DNA of 44,523 bases from Hydrogenophaga sp. (GCA_025458915.1 JALORL010000003.1:1-44523), one strand, 5' to 3'; positions 19,430 to 29,751 are shown, counted from the stretch's first letter. Made by a program: numbers and translations. Notes: generated from the sequence alone by a model not told the origin.

Positions 19430-20491
19430 TCAGCGGATCGCCTCAAGTGCCTGCGCAAATCGCACCAGTGTTTTGTGGGGTACCTCGCCCAACACCGTCA
19501 ACCAGTAGGCCCCCACCCGACGGGAGATGGAATGGGTCGCGCCGACCACGGTGGCCTTTTCCTCGCCGTGCTGCTGCGGGTTGAATGGCTCTACGAACAG
19601 AGAGACAGAAGCCAGTCCGTCAGAAAACACCCATTGCATGGGCAGGCTTCTGGTCCCTGCCGGATCAGCCACCTCGCGGGTATGGCAACTCATGGACTGG
19701 AAACCCGGCACGCTTTCCCGCAAGCGCCAGCCCTCCGCCTCCGCCGTTGTCTTGCGCAGGACCGGCTTGTGCACCTCATACCCTTCTGTCGCACGCATAA
19801 GCTTGGTCAGCTGCTCCATGCTCACCGACGCATCGAGCTGCAGTTCCGTGAAGGCAACCTGTTCCAGTACCTGCCCCTGGGGGTCCACAGTCTGCAACTT
19901 GATGACAAGCCCCGTCTTTTTCTCAGACCAGATGCGGTAACCAAAGCGCAGTTCATCGCGTGGGCGGATGTCCACCACGTCAGCCTTGTGACCGGCGATG
20001 CGCTCAACGCCAACCGCCTTCACGTTGTAATAGTCCGGGATGACATTGCTGGGCGTACGCAACAGATCCGGGAACAGCCCCAGCGATTCCCGTTTTTCTA
20101 CCCATGCCGTCTTGGTGTCCGGCGCGAACGTGATGACCTCGCTGTTGCGGCGAATGGTGGTGCGGGGCGCACCCGTCAGCGTGTCCACACGCTCGACCTG
20201 CTGGTTGCCGTCACAGACATGCCAGACCTTGGACGCGGACATGCTCGATCCCGCCGACACCACGAGCGTGCCGGTGTAGGCACGATGGCGCGAAGCTTCG
20301 TGCAGACGGGTCAGCCATTCCGTCACCGAGCGCTCCGGAGCGGCGTCTGTCTGGGCGACCACGGGCCCGGCCAGCAGCATCAGACAGGTCAGGACACAGT
20401 TGCTTCCCCATCGCAACCAGCGCGGCATTGCTGGCGGTCGACCGCCGAGGCGCACCCGCCTGGGCTGGTCAGAACGCATCGCATCCACCAT
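19430..20491 (-). CDS. rseB: Sigma-E regulatory protein RseB/MucB
   Basis: Periplasmic sensor that binds the anti-sigma factor RseA and shields it from regulated proteolysis until lipid or LPS signals release it. The product has a signal peptide core CVLTCLMLLAGPVVA, the large MucB/RseB domain with a lipoprotein-like fold (from SVTEWLTRLHEASRHRAYTG), and the C-terminal domain ending in GAYWLTVLGEVPHKTLVRFAQALEAI. The start is unsettled: in-frame ATG codons lie at 20530, 20521, 20518, 20491, 20479 and 20428. 20491 was chosen for a GAAG eight bases upstream. Using 20530 would overlap rseA by 29 bases. Confidence 0.9.
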   Translation of the reverse strand: MVDAMRSDQPRRVRLGGRPPAMPRWLRWGSNCVLTCLMLLAGPVVAQTDAAPERSVTEWLTRLHEASRHRAYTGTLVVSAGSSMSASKVWHVCDGNQQVERVDTLTGAPRTTIRRNSEVITFAPDTKTAWVEKRESLGLFPDLLRTPSNVIPDYYNVKAVGVERIAGHKADVVDIRPRDELRFGYRIWSEKKTGLVIKLQTVDPQGQVLEQVAFTELQLDASVSMEQLTKLMRATEGYEVHKPVLRKTTAEAEGWRLRESVPGFQSMSCHTREVADPAGTRSLPMQWVFSDGLASVSLFVEPFNPQQHGEEKATVVGATHSISRRVGAYWLTVLGEVPHKTLVRFAQALEAIR

Positions 20492-20501
20492 TGCCACGGC
20501 T

Positions 20502-21221
20502 TCAACGCTCGGGCGCATCATAGGTGGCATTCCTCAGGAAACCCGCCGGCATCTGCAGCGCGGACATGCCACCGTACTGCCGATGCTCGGCCATCAGGGC
20601 CTCCAGGCGGGCATCGCGGATCAGGGGGCCCTGGGTTGTATTGACGATCACTGCGCCAGTTGGCTGCGACGCCACCGCCCTGGCCGTTGGCACAGGATCG
20701 GTCGACGCAATCACCGGTCCTGCTGATGCCGGCACCGTTCCGGTCGCCCCGGTACCGAGCAAACTCCAGCTAACCGCCATCACGGCCGATACCGAAGCTG
20801 CCATGGCCACCATTTTCCAGCGAAAAGACGCATCGTTCGCAGCAATTGGCGACTGTTGTGGCACAACAGCATCCTGCCGAGCGACAACGGACTGAACAAC
20901 TCCTGGAACGCCCGCAGTCTGCTCTGCCGCCATTTTGGCGCGGAAGCCAGCAAGAAAGTCGGGTGTAGAGACACTTCCCACCAGGCGGGACTGCCCCCTG
21001 AGAGCCTCCCCGACGAGCTGATAACTGTCCCACCGTTGGTATAAATCGGCCTCTGCTTCGGTGGCGAAAATCTCGGCGAGCTCGGCGGGCTCGAGTACTC
21101 CATCCGCCATGGCAGACAGGCGACTGTCCCCAGGAGCACCTGAAAGGTCTGGGCTTGCATGCAGGTCGCGCATGGACCGCCGCTGACCGTTGCTGGACAT
21201 AGATTCTTGAGCTGCACTCAT
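20502..21221 (-). CDS. rseA: Anti-sigma-E factor RseA/MucA
   Basis: Single-pass membrane protein that holds RpoE inactive at the inner membrane and is cleaved by DegS- and RseP-type proteases. About 239 residues: a cytoplasmic anti-sigma domain (SRLSAMADGVLEPAELAEIF, then YQRWDSYQLVGEALRG, the usual RseA N-domain pattern), a Gln/Val-rich stretch, one membrane helix (MVAMAASVSAVMAVSWSLL) and a periplasmic tail (RLEALMAEHRQYGGMSAL) that would meet RseB. ATG at 21221 has GGGG seven bases upstream; GTG at 21230 is an alternative. It lies 51 bases after rpoE. Confidence 0.9.
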   Translation of the reverse strand: MSAAQESMSSNGQRRSMRDLHASPDLSGAPGDSRLSAMADGVLEPAELAEIFATEAEADLYQRWDSYQLVGEALRGQSRLVGSVSTPDFLAGFRAKMAAEQTAGVPGVVQSVVARQDAVVPQQSPIAANDASFRWKMVAMAASVSAVMAVSWSLLGTGATGTVPASAGPVIASTDPVPTARAVASQPTGAVIVNTTQGPLIRDARLEALMAEHRQYGGMSALQMPAGFLRNATYDAPER

Positions 21222-21272
21222 ATCAAACACCCCAATCGCCCGGTTCCGCGGGCACAGACACCGTAAAAACCA

Positions 21273-21914
21273 TCACCAACGCTTGCCCGTCTGCCGTTCA
21301 AGCAACGGCTTGATTCGACTCGATATCGCTTCCCTGGCCCTGAAAATACGGGAACGAACAGTACCGATCGGGCAGTCGAGCGCCTGTGCGATTTCCTCGT
21401 AACTTAGCCCTTCGATTTCTCGCAAGGCTATGGCGTTCCGCAACTCCTCCGGCAGGGCATCCATGGCCGCATTCACAGCCGCAGCGATCTCCTTGCTGGC
21501 TAGCACGGCCTCAGGCGTCTCCGTATCCGCTACGTTGGCGTTTAGTTCGCGTTCGGAACCGGAAGTTTCATCGTCGTCTCCAGATTTCAACTGGGACTGG
21601 AATACCAGCGGATCCCGCTTGAGCTCCATGAGCTGTTTTTTCGCGGTATTGACTGCAATCCGGTACAGCCAGGTGTAGAACTGGGCGTCGCCCCGGAACT
21701 GTGCCAGTGCACGGTAAGCACGAATGAAGGTTTCCTGCGCAATATCCTGTACGAGGTCGCTGTCACGCACCATTCGGCCAATCAGCCGTTCCACCCGGCG
21801 CTGGTACTTGATGACCAGCAATTCATACGCCCGCATTTCCCCACCCAGCGTGCGTTGAACGAGCATGACGTCGCTGTCGGGTGGCGGCGGGGCGTTGTGG
21901 TCTTCGGGTGTCAT
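21273..21914 (-). CDS. rpoE: RNA polymerase sigma factor RpoE (ECF, extracytoplasmic stress)
   Basis: ECF sigma factor for envelope stress. 213 residues with sigma region 2 (FELL-type start YELLVIKYQRRVERLIGRMV, then DIAQETFIRAYRAL and YTWLYRIAVNTAKK) and region 4 (EGLSYEEIAQALDCPIGTV, SRIFRAREAI). An N-terminal Pro/Asp-rich extension of about 20 residues precedes region 2, a feature I associate with betaproteobacterial relatives. No ribosome site precedes the ATG at 21914; a -10-like TATATT ends only nine bases upstream. The cognate anti-sigma pair follows directly. Confidence 0.95.
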   Translation of the reverse strand: MTPEDHNAPPPPDSDVMLVQRTLGGEMRAYELLVIKYQRRVERLIGRMVRDSDLVQDIAQETFIRAYRALAQFRGDAQFYTWLYRIAVNTAKKQLMELKRDPLVFQSQLKSGDDDETSGSERELNANVADTETPEAVLASKEIAAAVNAAMDALPEELRNAIALREIEGLSYEEIAQALDCPIGTVRSRIFRAREAISSRIKPLLERQTGKRW

Positions 21915-21923
21915 GCGCGCGCG

Positions 21924-21952
21924 AATATAACCCAGCCGGGGATCTTGGCCAG
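21924..21952 (-). promoter_or_regulatory. Possible promoter of rpoE with almost no leader
   Basis: TATATT (21924-21929) is a good -10 match; the element 17 bases upstream, CTGGCC (21947-21952), is a poor -35. The -10 ends nine bases before the rpoE ATG, so the mRNA would begin within about three bases of the start codon. No sigma-E type GGAACTT/TCTGA pair was recognised here. Confidence 0.25.
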
Positions 21953-21976
21953 ATTGAAGGTTGAGTCAGCCACCCC

Positions 21977-22441
21977 TCATGCGTCGCCGGCAAAGGTCAG
22001 CGCGCGCCGAAACTCGAGCCAGCGGGAGGCAGCACACCCCCGTTCAGCCCAGACCCAGGTAGAACCCCCGCGGTGGGAGAGTCGCAACAGCAAACCGCTC
22101 TGCCAGTCGGCGACCACATGCACTGCGCACGGCACACAGGCATGAGACTCATCGCTGCAGCACCAGATCCACTGCCCGGCTCCGGGGCAACCATCAGCCA
22201 CCTCCGTCAGTGGGTCCCATTCCAGTGCTCCTTGCACCGGGTTGCGCCATGCATGGCTGACCCACCAACACCAGGCGGCCCATGCGGACAACACGACCCA
22301 CCACAACAACTGGTCAAGCATGGAGGCAGTCCAGCCCCAGGACAGCAACAGAACCAGCGAGGTGCTCGCCAGCACCAGGATCATCAAGCCGTGGAAGCCA
22401 CTGCGCCCCACCGGATAGACCACCGATGGGGCGCAGCGCAT
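21977..22441 (-). CDS. YgfX/CptA-like small inner-membrane protein
   Basis: About 154 residues, rich in tryptophan. A two-helix membrane hairpin (GLMILVLASTSLVLLLSWG and LLWWVVLSAWAAWCWWV) is followed by a cytoplasmic-looking domain with GALEWDP and a C-terminal block WQSGLLLRLSHRGG ... WLEFRRAL. This architecture and the order of its short motifs resemble E. coli YgfX (CptA), a membrane protein reported as the toxin partner of SdhE/CptB and linked with flavinylation. No SdhE partner is adjacent. Start ATG at 22441 lies 25 bases after the fabF stop; a longer frame from 22507 overlaps fabF. The assignment is by remembered family pattern only. Confidence 0.55.
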   Translation of the reverse strand: MRCAPSVVYPVGRSGFHGLMILVLASTSLVLLLSWGWTASMLDQLLWWVVLSAWAAWCWWVSHAWRNPVQGALEWDPLTEVADGCPGAGQWIWCCSDESHACVPCAVHVVADWQSGLLLRLSHRGGSTWVWAERGCAASRWLEFRRALTFAGDA

Positions 22442-22466
22442 GGGGGAACAGGTCCGGTCAGCTGGC

Positions 22467-23711
22467 TCAGACCCGACGGAACACCAGCGTTCCGTTGGTG
22501 CCGCCAAAGCCGAAATTGTTTTTCACGGCAACGTCGATCTTGACGTCGCGCGCAACGTTGGCGCAATAGTCAAGGTCACACTCTGCATCCTGCTCGAAGA
22601 TATTGATGGTCGGAGGACTCATCTGGTGGTGCACGGCAAGTACCGTGAACACACTCTCGATTCCTCCCGCTCCACCCAAAAGATGACCGGTCATGGATTT
22701 GGTGGAATTGATGACGACCTTGGCTGCATGATCACCCAGCGCAGCCTTGATCGCCTTGGTCTCGTTCACGTCCCCCAGCGGCGTAGAAGTGCCGTGGGCA
22801 TTGAGGTAATCCACCTCGTCGGAGTTGATGCCTGCGTTGCGCAGCGCATTCAACATGGCGCGGCGCGGCCCATCCATGTTCGGTGCAGTCATGTGCCCGG
22901 CATCAGCACTCATGCCGTAACCTGACAATTCGGCATAGATTCTGGCACCCCTCGCCTTGGCGTGTTCATACTCCTCCAGCACCAGAACACCAGCCCCTTC
23001 CCCCAGCACGAAACCGTCGCGGTCCTTGTCCCACGGGCGGGAAGCTGTTGCTGGATCGTCATTGCGCGTGGAAAGCGCCCTCATGGCCGCAAATCCACCA
23101 ATGCCCAGCGGCGAGACAGTGGACTCCGCGCCCCCCGCCACGATGATGTCCGCGTCGCCATATTCGATCTTGCGTGCGCCTTCGCCGATGCAATGCAACC
23201 CGGTGGTGCATGCGGTGACCACCGCCAGGTTGGGCCCCTTGAAGCCGAACCGCATCGACACATGGCCGGAGACCATGTTGATGATCGACGCAGGCACGAA
23301 GAATGGTGAAATGCGCCGCGGGCCTCGCGCCACCAGCTCTGCGTGGGTGTCTTCGATCAAGGGAAGACCGCCAATGCCAGAGCCCACAATGCAGCCGATG
23401 CGCTGGGCAAGCTCGTCGTCCAGCTGATCACCGGTGGGCAGTCCGGCGTCGACCACCGCCTGGTGTGCCGCAGCAATGCCATAGTGGATGAACGTGTCCA
23501 TCGTCCTGGCTTCCTTGGACCCGATGTAGGCATCAAGGTCAAAGCCCTTGACCTCGCCAGCAATTTTGCAGGCGAAGGCCGATGCATCGAACTTGGTGAT
23601 CAGGTCGATCCCGGAGCGCCCTGCGATCAAGTTGGACCATGCGTCAGCCACCGTGTTGCCCACAGGACTGACGCAACCCAGGCCGGTCACGACCACGCGT
23701 CGACGATTCAT
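22467..23711 (-). CDS. fabF: 3-oxoacyl-[acyl-carrier-protein] synthase II
   Basis: Elongating condensing enzyme of type II fatty acid synthesis. 414 residues with the Cys-His-His triad: Cys168 in VTACTTGLH, His in NAHGTSTPLGD and His in STKSMTGHLLGGAGG; the C-terminal NNFGFGGTNGTLVF is typical. ATG at 23711 (MNRRRVVVTGLG) has GGGGGA eight bases upstream; the frame extends to 23741 without a better start. It follows acpP by 90 bases. Confidence 0.97.
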   Translation of the reverse strand: MNRRRVVVTGLGCVSPVGNTVADAWSNLIAGRSGIDLITKFDASAFACKIAGEVKGFDLDAYIGSKEARTMDTFIHYGIAAAHQAVVDAGLPTGDQLDDELAQRIGCIVGSGIGGLPLIEDTHAELVARGPRRISPFFVPASIINMVSGHVSMRFGFKGPNLAVVTACTTGLHCIGEGARKIEYGDADIIVAGGAESTVSPLGIGGFAAMRALSTRNDDPATASRPWDKDRDGFVLGEGAGVLVLEEYEHAKARGARIYAELSGYGMSADAGHMTAPNMDGPRRAMLNALRNAGINSDEVDYLNAHGTSTPLGDVNETKAIKAALGDHAAKVVINSTKSMTGHLLGGAGGIESVFTVLAVHHQMSPPTINIFEQDAECDLDYCANVARDVKIDVAVKNNFGFGGTNGTLVFRRV

Positions 23712-23801
23712 TCCATTCCCCCACGCAGTGGCTGCGTGCAAATAAATCGCTCCCCGGAGGGAGCGTTGTTCACATCAGGCTGCTCGCAGCCGGTCAAGGG
23801 C

Positions 23802-24922
<1,121 letters not shown>

Positions 24923-24939
24923 GCTTGCTTCCGTTCTGC

Positions 24940-25890
24940 TCAATGCAACGCCATCCGGACCTCGGCCAGGGTCGCAGGGTCGAAAAGCGCCATGGCCTCC
25001 AGATCGGGATCGATCCGCTTGACCATGCCGGTCAAGACCTTGCGGGGTCCACATTCCACGACGGTGGTGTTGCCGAGGGCCTTGAGGGCCTGCACACACT
25101 CCACCCAGCGAACCGGGCCAAACGCCTGCCGGTAAAGGGCATCGCGGATGCGGTCGGCGTCGGTCTCGACCGACACGTCGATGTTGTTGACGACTGGAAT
25201 GGAAGACACACCGAATTCGGTTGCTGCCAGTTGCTCGCGCAACTTCTCGGCCGCAGGCTTCATCAGGCTGGAGTGGAAAGGTGCCGACACCGGCAACGGC
25301 AGTGCACGTTTCGCGCCAGCGCTCTTGACCGCTTCGCAGGCCTTCTCGACGGCAAGCTTGCTGCCTGCGATCACTGTCTGGGAGGGTTCGTTGAAGTTCA
25401 CAGCCTCCACCACGTCACTGGTGCCTGGCCCGAAGCTGGATTGCACTTCCGCACACACCCCCACGACGCGCGCTGCGGGCAACCCCAGCACCGCCGCCAT
25501 TGCACCGGCACCCACAGGTACCGCCTCCTGCATGGCCGCTGCACGAAAGCGCACCAGCGGTGTGGCCTGGGCAAGCGTAAGGACTCCCGATGCCACCAGC
25601 GCGCTGTACTCGCCCAGCGAATGACCGGCAACCGCCGACGGCAAGGCGCCACCCTCTGCCAGCCACACGCGCCAGGCAGCCACGCCAGCCAGCAGCATCA
25701 CCGGCTGGGTGTTGGTCGTGAGGGCCAGTGCTTCGGCCGGGCCTTCGCGGATCAGCTGGCCAAGATCCTCACCAAGCGCATCCGAGGCCTCGCGCACCGC
25801 TTGCGCAACCACAGGATGATCTCCCCAGGCATCCAGCATGCCAACGGCCTGCGAGCCCTGCCCCGGAAACACGAACGCAAAATTTTTCAT
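24940..25890 (-). CDS. fabD: Malonyl-CoA:ACP transacylase
   Basis: Loads malonyl groups onto ACP for elongation. 316 residues with the N-terminal FVFPGQGSQ, the nucleophile Ser91 in AGHSLGEYSAL and the catalytic histidine in SAPFHSSLM. Start: ATG at 25890 (MKNFAFVF) or GTG at 25896; GGAAG lies ten and four bases upstream respectively, so the ATG is preferred. Confidence 0.96.
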   Translation of the reverse strand: MKNFAFVFPGQGSQAVGMLDAWGDHPVVAQAVREASDALGEDLGQLIREGPAEALALTTNTQPVMLLAGVAAWRVWLAEGGALPSAVAGHSLGEYSALVASGVLTLAQATPLVRFRAAAMQEAVPVGAGAMAAVLGLPAARVVGVCAEVQSSFGPGTSDVVEAVNFNEPSQTVIAGSKLAVEKACEAVKSAGAKRALPLPVSAPFHSSLMKPAAEKLREQLAATEFGVSSIPVVNNIDVSVETDADRIRDALYRQAFGPVRWVECVQALKALGNTTVVECGPRKVLTGMVKRIDPDLEAMALFDPATLAEVRMALH

Positions 25891-25965
25891 TTTCACAAAG
25901 CTTCCATCGAGACCGGGTGCGCCAACGCCTGAGACAGGTGCCAGGGGTTCGACGCAACCGGCATG

Positions 25966-26943
25966 TCAATACGTGAGCAGCACCGAGCCCCAGGTAAACC
26001 CCCCTCCCACACCTTCGAGCAGAAGGGTATGGCCTGGCTTGATCCTGCCGTCGCGAACCGCCGCGTCCAGCGCCAGGGGAATCGAGGCAGCCGAGGTGTT
26101 GCCGTGTTCGTTCACGGTGACCACCACCTTGTCCATGGGCAACTTGAGCTTGCGGGCGGTACCCTGCATGATGCGGATGTTGGCCTGGTGTGGAATCAGC
26201 CAGTCGATGTCCGCGGCGGTCTTTCCTGCCTTGGACAGCGATGCCAGGGCGGTGTCTTCCAGCACGCCCACAGCCAGCTTGAAAACGGCCTGGCCATCCA
26301 TTTTCAGCAAGGGGTCGCCCAGGATCTGCCCGCCCGCCACATGTCCGGGCACACACAGGATGCCGCTGTGCTTGCCGTCGGCATGGATGTCGGTTGCCAG
26401 AATGCCGGGGGTATCGCTTGCTTCCACCACGACCGCGCCGGCTCCATCGCCAAATAGAACACAGGTGGTGCGATCGTTGAAATCGAGGATGCGGCTGAAC
26501 ACCTCCGCGCCCACCACCAGCGCCTTGTGGGCAGCATCCGTGCGCACCATTGCATCCGCCACGGTCAGGGCATAGATGAAGCCGCTGCACACGGCCTGCA
26601 CGTCGAATGCAGGGCACCCTGCAATGCCCAGTTTGTGCTGCAGCAGGGCGGCAGTCGACGGGAAAACCATGTCGGGCGTGGACGTGGCCACAATGATCAG
26701 ATCGATTGCGTCAGGTTCGAGACCCGCTGCCGCAATGGCCTGGCGGCTGGCCTGCAACGCGAGATCGCTGGAGAACACCCCGTCGTCGACGAAATGCCTG
26801 GCCTGGATACCCGTGCGGGCCACGATCCATTCGTCGCTGGTCTCCACATCCCGCCGAGCAAGCATTTCCACCATGTCGGCGTTGCTCAGACGACGGGGCG
26901 GCAGGCAACTACCGGTGCCGGTTATGCGGGCGAATCGGGTCAT
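25966..26943 (-). CDS. fabH: 3-oxoacyl-[acyl-carrier-protein] synthase III
   Basis: First condensation of fatty acid synthesis, joining acetyl-CoA with malonyl-ACP. 325 residues with the Cys119 nucleophile in [11 protein letters not shown], His in IPHQAN and Asn in EHGNTSAAS, the full KAS III triad, and [10 protein letters not shown] at the end. It starts eight bases after plsX and is separated from fabD by 75 bases. Confidence 0.97.
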   Translation of the reverse strand: MTRFARITGTGSCLPPRRLSNADMVEMLARRDVETSDEWIVARTGIQARHFVDDGVFSSDLALQASRQAIAAAGLEPDAIDLIIVATSTPDMVFPSTAALLQHKLGIAGCPAFDVQAVCSGFIYALTVADAMVRTDAAHKALVVGAEVFSRILDFNDRTTCVLFGDGAGAVVVEASDTPGILATDIHADGKHSGILCVPGHVAGGQILGDPLLKMDGQAVFKLAVGVLEDTALASLSKAGKTAADIDWLIPHQANIRIMQGTARKLKLPMDKVVVTVNEHGNTSAASIPLALDAAVRDGRIKPGHTLLLEGVGGGFTWGSVLLTY

Positions 26944-26951
26944 GGAGCAGA

Positions 26952-28013
26952 TCAGGGAGATGAAGAGGACTTGGCGTCGCTGGCCGGAGGAGCAGTCACC
27001 AGAAGATGCCTGGCATGGGCAATCCGGTCGCGCACGTTGTCCAGCAACCGGTGCTGGGCCGCATCATAAGCTCGGGCTATGGCCTGCTCAAAAGCGAACG
27101 CGTCGGCCGATCCGTGGCTCTTGAATACCAGCCCGCGCAGGCCCATGAGCGCTGCCCCGTTGTATTGACGGTGATCCACGCGTTTTTTGAACGCAGATAA
27201 CACCGGATAGGCAACGATGGCTGCAATTTTCTGCAAAAGACCTTTAGAAAATTCTTCCCGGATAAACCCGCCGATCATGGAGGCCAAGCCCTCGCTGGCC
27301 TTGAGAGCGACGTTGCCGACAAAGCCGTCGCACACCACGATGTCGGTGGTTCCCTTGAATATGTCGTCTCCCTCGACGTTGCCGAAAAAATTGAGGTCAC
27401 CGGCATCGGCCGCGTGCCGCAGAAGTGCCCCGGCCTGTTTGATCACCTCACTGCCCTTGATGGCCTCCTCGCCTACGTTGAGCAGTCCGACGGTGGGTTC
27501 CTGCACCGCCCCCCTGGCCGACACGAGGGCCGACCCCATGATCGCGAACTGAAGCAGATGCTCCGCCGTGCAGTCCACGTTGGCACCGAGATCCAGTACC
27601 GTGGTGGCGGCACCCCTTGCGTTGGGCAACTGGGTGGCAATGGCAGGCCGATCAATGCCGTCCAATGTCTTGAGAACATAGCGGGCGATGGCCATCAGGG
27701 CACCCGTATTGCCAGCTGACACGGCCGCCTGGGCTGCACCTTCCTTCACCTGGGTGATGGCCACACGCATCGATGAATCTTTTTTCTTCCGCAGCGCCAC
27801 TTCGACCGGATCGTCCATGGCAACAACCTCGGACGCTGGAATCACCTGGCAACGGGGATGGCTGACTGCGCCAGGCCATGCTTGCAACGATTCAGGCACA
27901 CCCACCAGGAGCAGCCTGGCGTGCGGATGGCTGGACAAAAATGACTCGCAGGCGGGAAGGGTCACTGCTGGACCCACATCGCCGCCCATGCAGTCGACAG
28001 CAACGGTGATCAT
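26952..28013 (-). CDS. plsX: Phosphate acyltransferase PlsX
   Basis: Converts acyl-ACP to acyl-phosphate, the donor for PlsY in glycerophospholipid synthesis; peripheral to the membrane. 353 residues with [12 protein letters not shown] at the N-terminus, [20 protein letters not shown] and [11 protein letters not shown]. The C-terminus ends in a Ser-rich tail. An intrinsic terminator lies between rpmF and this gene, so plsX probably depends on readthrough or on its own promoter in the 135-base gap. Confidence 0.97.
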   Translation of the reverse strand: MITVAVDCMGGDVGPAVTLPACESFLSSHPHARLLLVGVPESLQAWPGAVSHPRCQVIPASEVVAMDDPVEVALRKKKDSSMRVAITQVKEGAAQAAVSAGNTGALMAIARYVLKTLDGIDRPAIATQLPNARGAATTVLDLGANVDCTAEHLLQFAIMGSALVSARGAVQEPTVGLLNVGEEAIKGSEVIKQAGALLRHAADAGDLNFFGNVEGDDIFKGTTDIVVCDGFVGNVALKASEGLASMIGGFIREEFSKGLLQKIAAIVAYPVLSAFKKRVDHRQYNGAALMGLRGLVFKSHGSADAFAFEQAIARAYDAAQHRLLDNVRDRIAHARHLLVTAPPASDAKSSSSP

Positions 28014-28054
28014 CGACTTTCCCCGACGCAGGTGCCCGTGGCACCACCGAACAC

Positions 28055-28081
28055 AAAAAAGCCCGCATGGTGCATGCGGGC
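28055..28081 (-). terminator. Intrinsic terminator between rpmF and plsX
   Basis: A perfect 9-bp stem, GCCCGCATG with CATGCGGGC around a 3-base loop (28061-28081), is followed on the minus strand by six T residues (28055-28060). It lies 67 bases after the rpmF stop and 41 bases before the plsX start. Confidence 0.88.
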
Positions 28082-28148
28082 CTTGAAGCTTTCGACCCTT
28101 GCAGCCCTGGCCGCGCTGGCGCGCGAGGGCCGCCGGTCACCCGCCACT

Positions 28149-28331
28149 TCAGGCTTCAGACTTGTTCTTCAACACCTGACGACCGCGGTAGAAGCCGTTG
28201 GGGCTGATGTGGTGGCGCAGGTGGACCTCACCGGTGGTGGGCTCTACTGCAATGCCCGGAACGTTCAGGGCATTGTGCGAGCGGTGCATGCCGCGCTTGG
28301 ACGGGGACTTCTTGTTTTGCTGGACGGCCAT
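28149..28331 (-). CDS. rpmF: Large ribosomal subunit protein bL32
   Basis: 60-residue basic protein of the 50S subunit. [20 protein letters not shown] is the standard bL32 start and [15 protein letters not shown] the end. The zinc cysteines of some bL32 proteins are absent, as in most proteobacterial forms. ATG at 28331 has AGGAG about seven bases upstream; the longer frame to 28427 is not used. It follows yceD by 204 bases and has its own probable promoter. Confidence 0.97.
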   Translation of the reverse strand: MAVQQNKKSPSKRGMHRSHNALNVPGIAVEPTTGEVHLRHHISPNGFYRGRQVLKNKSEA

Positions 28332-28445
28332 GATGGGCTCCTGAAATCGGTGATGAAGACAACGGGTGCGCCCGGATCGGTGTACTGCACTCCTGCTTAC
28401 CCGAACCTGCCATGCGGCAATCTGCATGCCTGCGCAAAGCCAAGC

Positions 28446-28451
28446 ATTATA
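28446..28451 (-). promoter_or_regulatory. -10 box upstream of rpmF
   Basis: A perfect TATAAT on the minus strand (28446-28451) in the yceD-rpmF gap. The hexamer 17 bases upstream is a poor -35. The predicted leader to rpmF is about 108 bases. In many bacteria yceD and rpmF are cotranscribed, so this would be an additional promoter. Confidence 0.4.
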
Positions 28452-28535
28452 GCCCGAAGCAGCGCTCCTGGTTGGCCAGCTAAACAGCCGCTCATCGAAC
28501 GGGCGTTCAAAGAACGCCTGATCCGGCGCAAGCGA

Positions 28536-29105
28536 CTACTTTTTCCATTGGGCAAGCACCGCAAACGGGTTGACTTTTTCCATGGGCGAAGGCGGGTCGG
28601 CCATTGCAGCATCGCCAGAACGCAGCACAACACCGTCAGGGCAACTGTCGTGCATGGGCACCAGCGGAAAAGCCATCAGCAGCTCGTCTTCGATCAGCTC
28701 GAAGAGTGACATCGAAGGCTGAAGCACGAGGAGATCCTCTTCGGAGTCGTCGTCCTCGTTCTCTGCCGTGGCTTCATCGACAACAAAGCGGAACCAGCGG
28801 TCCACCACCAGCGGTACGGGGACCGGCCCCAGGCAGCGCTGACATTGCAACGGCAAGGTCGCACTCGCCTCGAGATGCAGCCAGATTTCCGTGTCTTGCC
28901 CTTGCGCGTCAGGACGAAGTTCAGCACGGGCCTGCCAGTGAACGCCAAGACCTGCAGCGGGGCCATCAGGGGTGTAAACAGCCTGCAAAAGGCGCTCGAA
29001 ATGGTCCAGCGACGTGTCGCCGTCCAAGCGACCTTCAGACCGGGCCAGTGATTTCACATCCAGTCGATCCGGGCTCCAGCGGGCTGGTGCGGGTGAGGAT
29101 TTCAT
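28536..29105 (-). CDS. yceD: YceD family 23S rRNA accumulation protein (DUF177)
   Basis: YceD homologues are linked with 23S rRNA and bL32 accumulation; the molecular action is not settled. 189 residues with the conserved CQRCLGPVPVPL cysteine pair, an acidic segment (DEATAENEDDDSEEDLL) and the C-terminal FELIEDELLMAFPLVPMH then PFAVLAQW. ATG at 29105 was chosen because the frame back to 29153 would cross the start of the divergent maf gene. No ribosome site is obvious. Confidence 0.93.
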   Translation of the reverse strand: MKSSPAPARWSPDRLDVKSLARSEGRLDGDTSLDHFERLLQAVYTPDGPAAGLGVHWQARAELRPDAQGQDTEIWLHLEASATLPLQCQRCLGPVPVPLVVDRWFRFVVDEATAENEDDDSEEDLLVLQPSMSLFELIEDELLMAFPLVPMHDSCPDGVVLRSGDAAMADPPSPMEKVNPFAVLAQWKK

Positions 29106-29142
29106 CGCGGCAGTGTAAGAGGAATGCAGTGAAAATGGCGGG

Positions 29143-29751
29143 ATGTCTGACACTTCGATTCACTCCACGCCTGCCACCGCCCTGGTGCTGGGCTCAACCT
29201 CTCGCTACCGGCGCGAACTGCTCCAGCGCCTTCAACTGCCCTTTGAAACTGCTGCACCCGATGTGGACGAAACGCCCATGCCCGGTGAATCGCCCAAGGA
29301 TCTGGCAGTTCGCCTCGCGCTGGCCAAGGCACGCGACGTGGCCATTCGATACCCCGACGCGATCGTGATCGGCAGCGACCAGGTGGCCGACCTGGATGGC
29401 ATGCCGCTGGGCAAGCCACTTACCCATGAACGGGCAACGTCTCAACTGCGGCAAATGCGCGGCAGGGAAGTGATTTTCCAGACCGCAGTGGCCGTGGTCC
29501 GCCAGACGACGGGCTATGAGCGGTGTGAACTGGCGCAGGTGAAAGTGCTGTTCCGCAAGCTCACCGATAGCGAGATCGAACGCTATTTGCGGGCGGAACA
29601 ACCGTACGACTGCGCAGGCAGCGCCAAGAGCGAAGGCTTGGGGATTTCCCTCCTGGAGCGCATTGACAACGACGATCCCACGGCGCTTGTGGGCCTGCCC
29701 CTGATCCGGACCTGTCAACTGATCCGTTCTGCCGGAGGACAGATTCCTTGA
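29143..29751 (+). CDS. yceF: Maf-family nucleotide pyrophosphatase, YceF subgroup
   Basis: House-cleaning hydrolase; the YceF subgroup acts on 7-methyl-GTP. 202 residues with the N-terminal LGSTSRYRRELL, APDVDETP, IGSDQVADLDG, GKPLTHE and the subgroup-specific CAGSAKSEGLGISLLER, which match E. coli YceF better than the dTTP/UTP-type YhdE. Divergent from yceD with 37 bases between starts. Its TGA overlaps the TTG of the next gene. Confidence 0.92.
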   Translation: MSDTSIHSTPATALVLGSTSRYRRELLQRLQLPFETAAPDVDETPMPGESPKDLAVRLALAKARDVAIRYPDAIVIGSDQVADLDGMPLGKPLTHERATSQLRQMRGREVIFQTAVAVVRQTTGYERCELAQVKVLFRKLTDSEIERYLRAEQPYDCAGSAKSEGLGISLLERIDNDDPTALVGLPLIRTCQLIRSAGGQIP

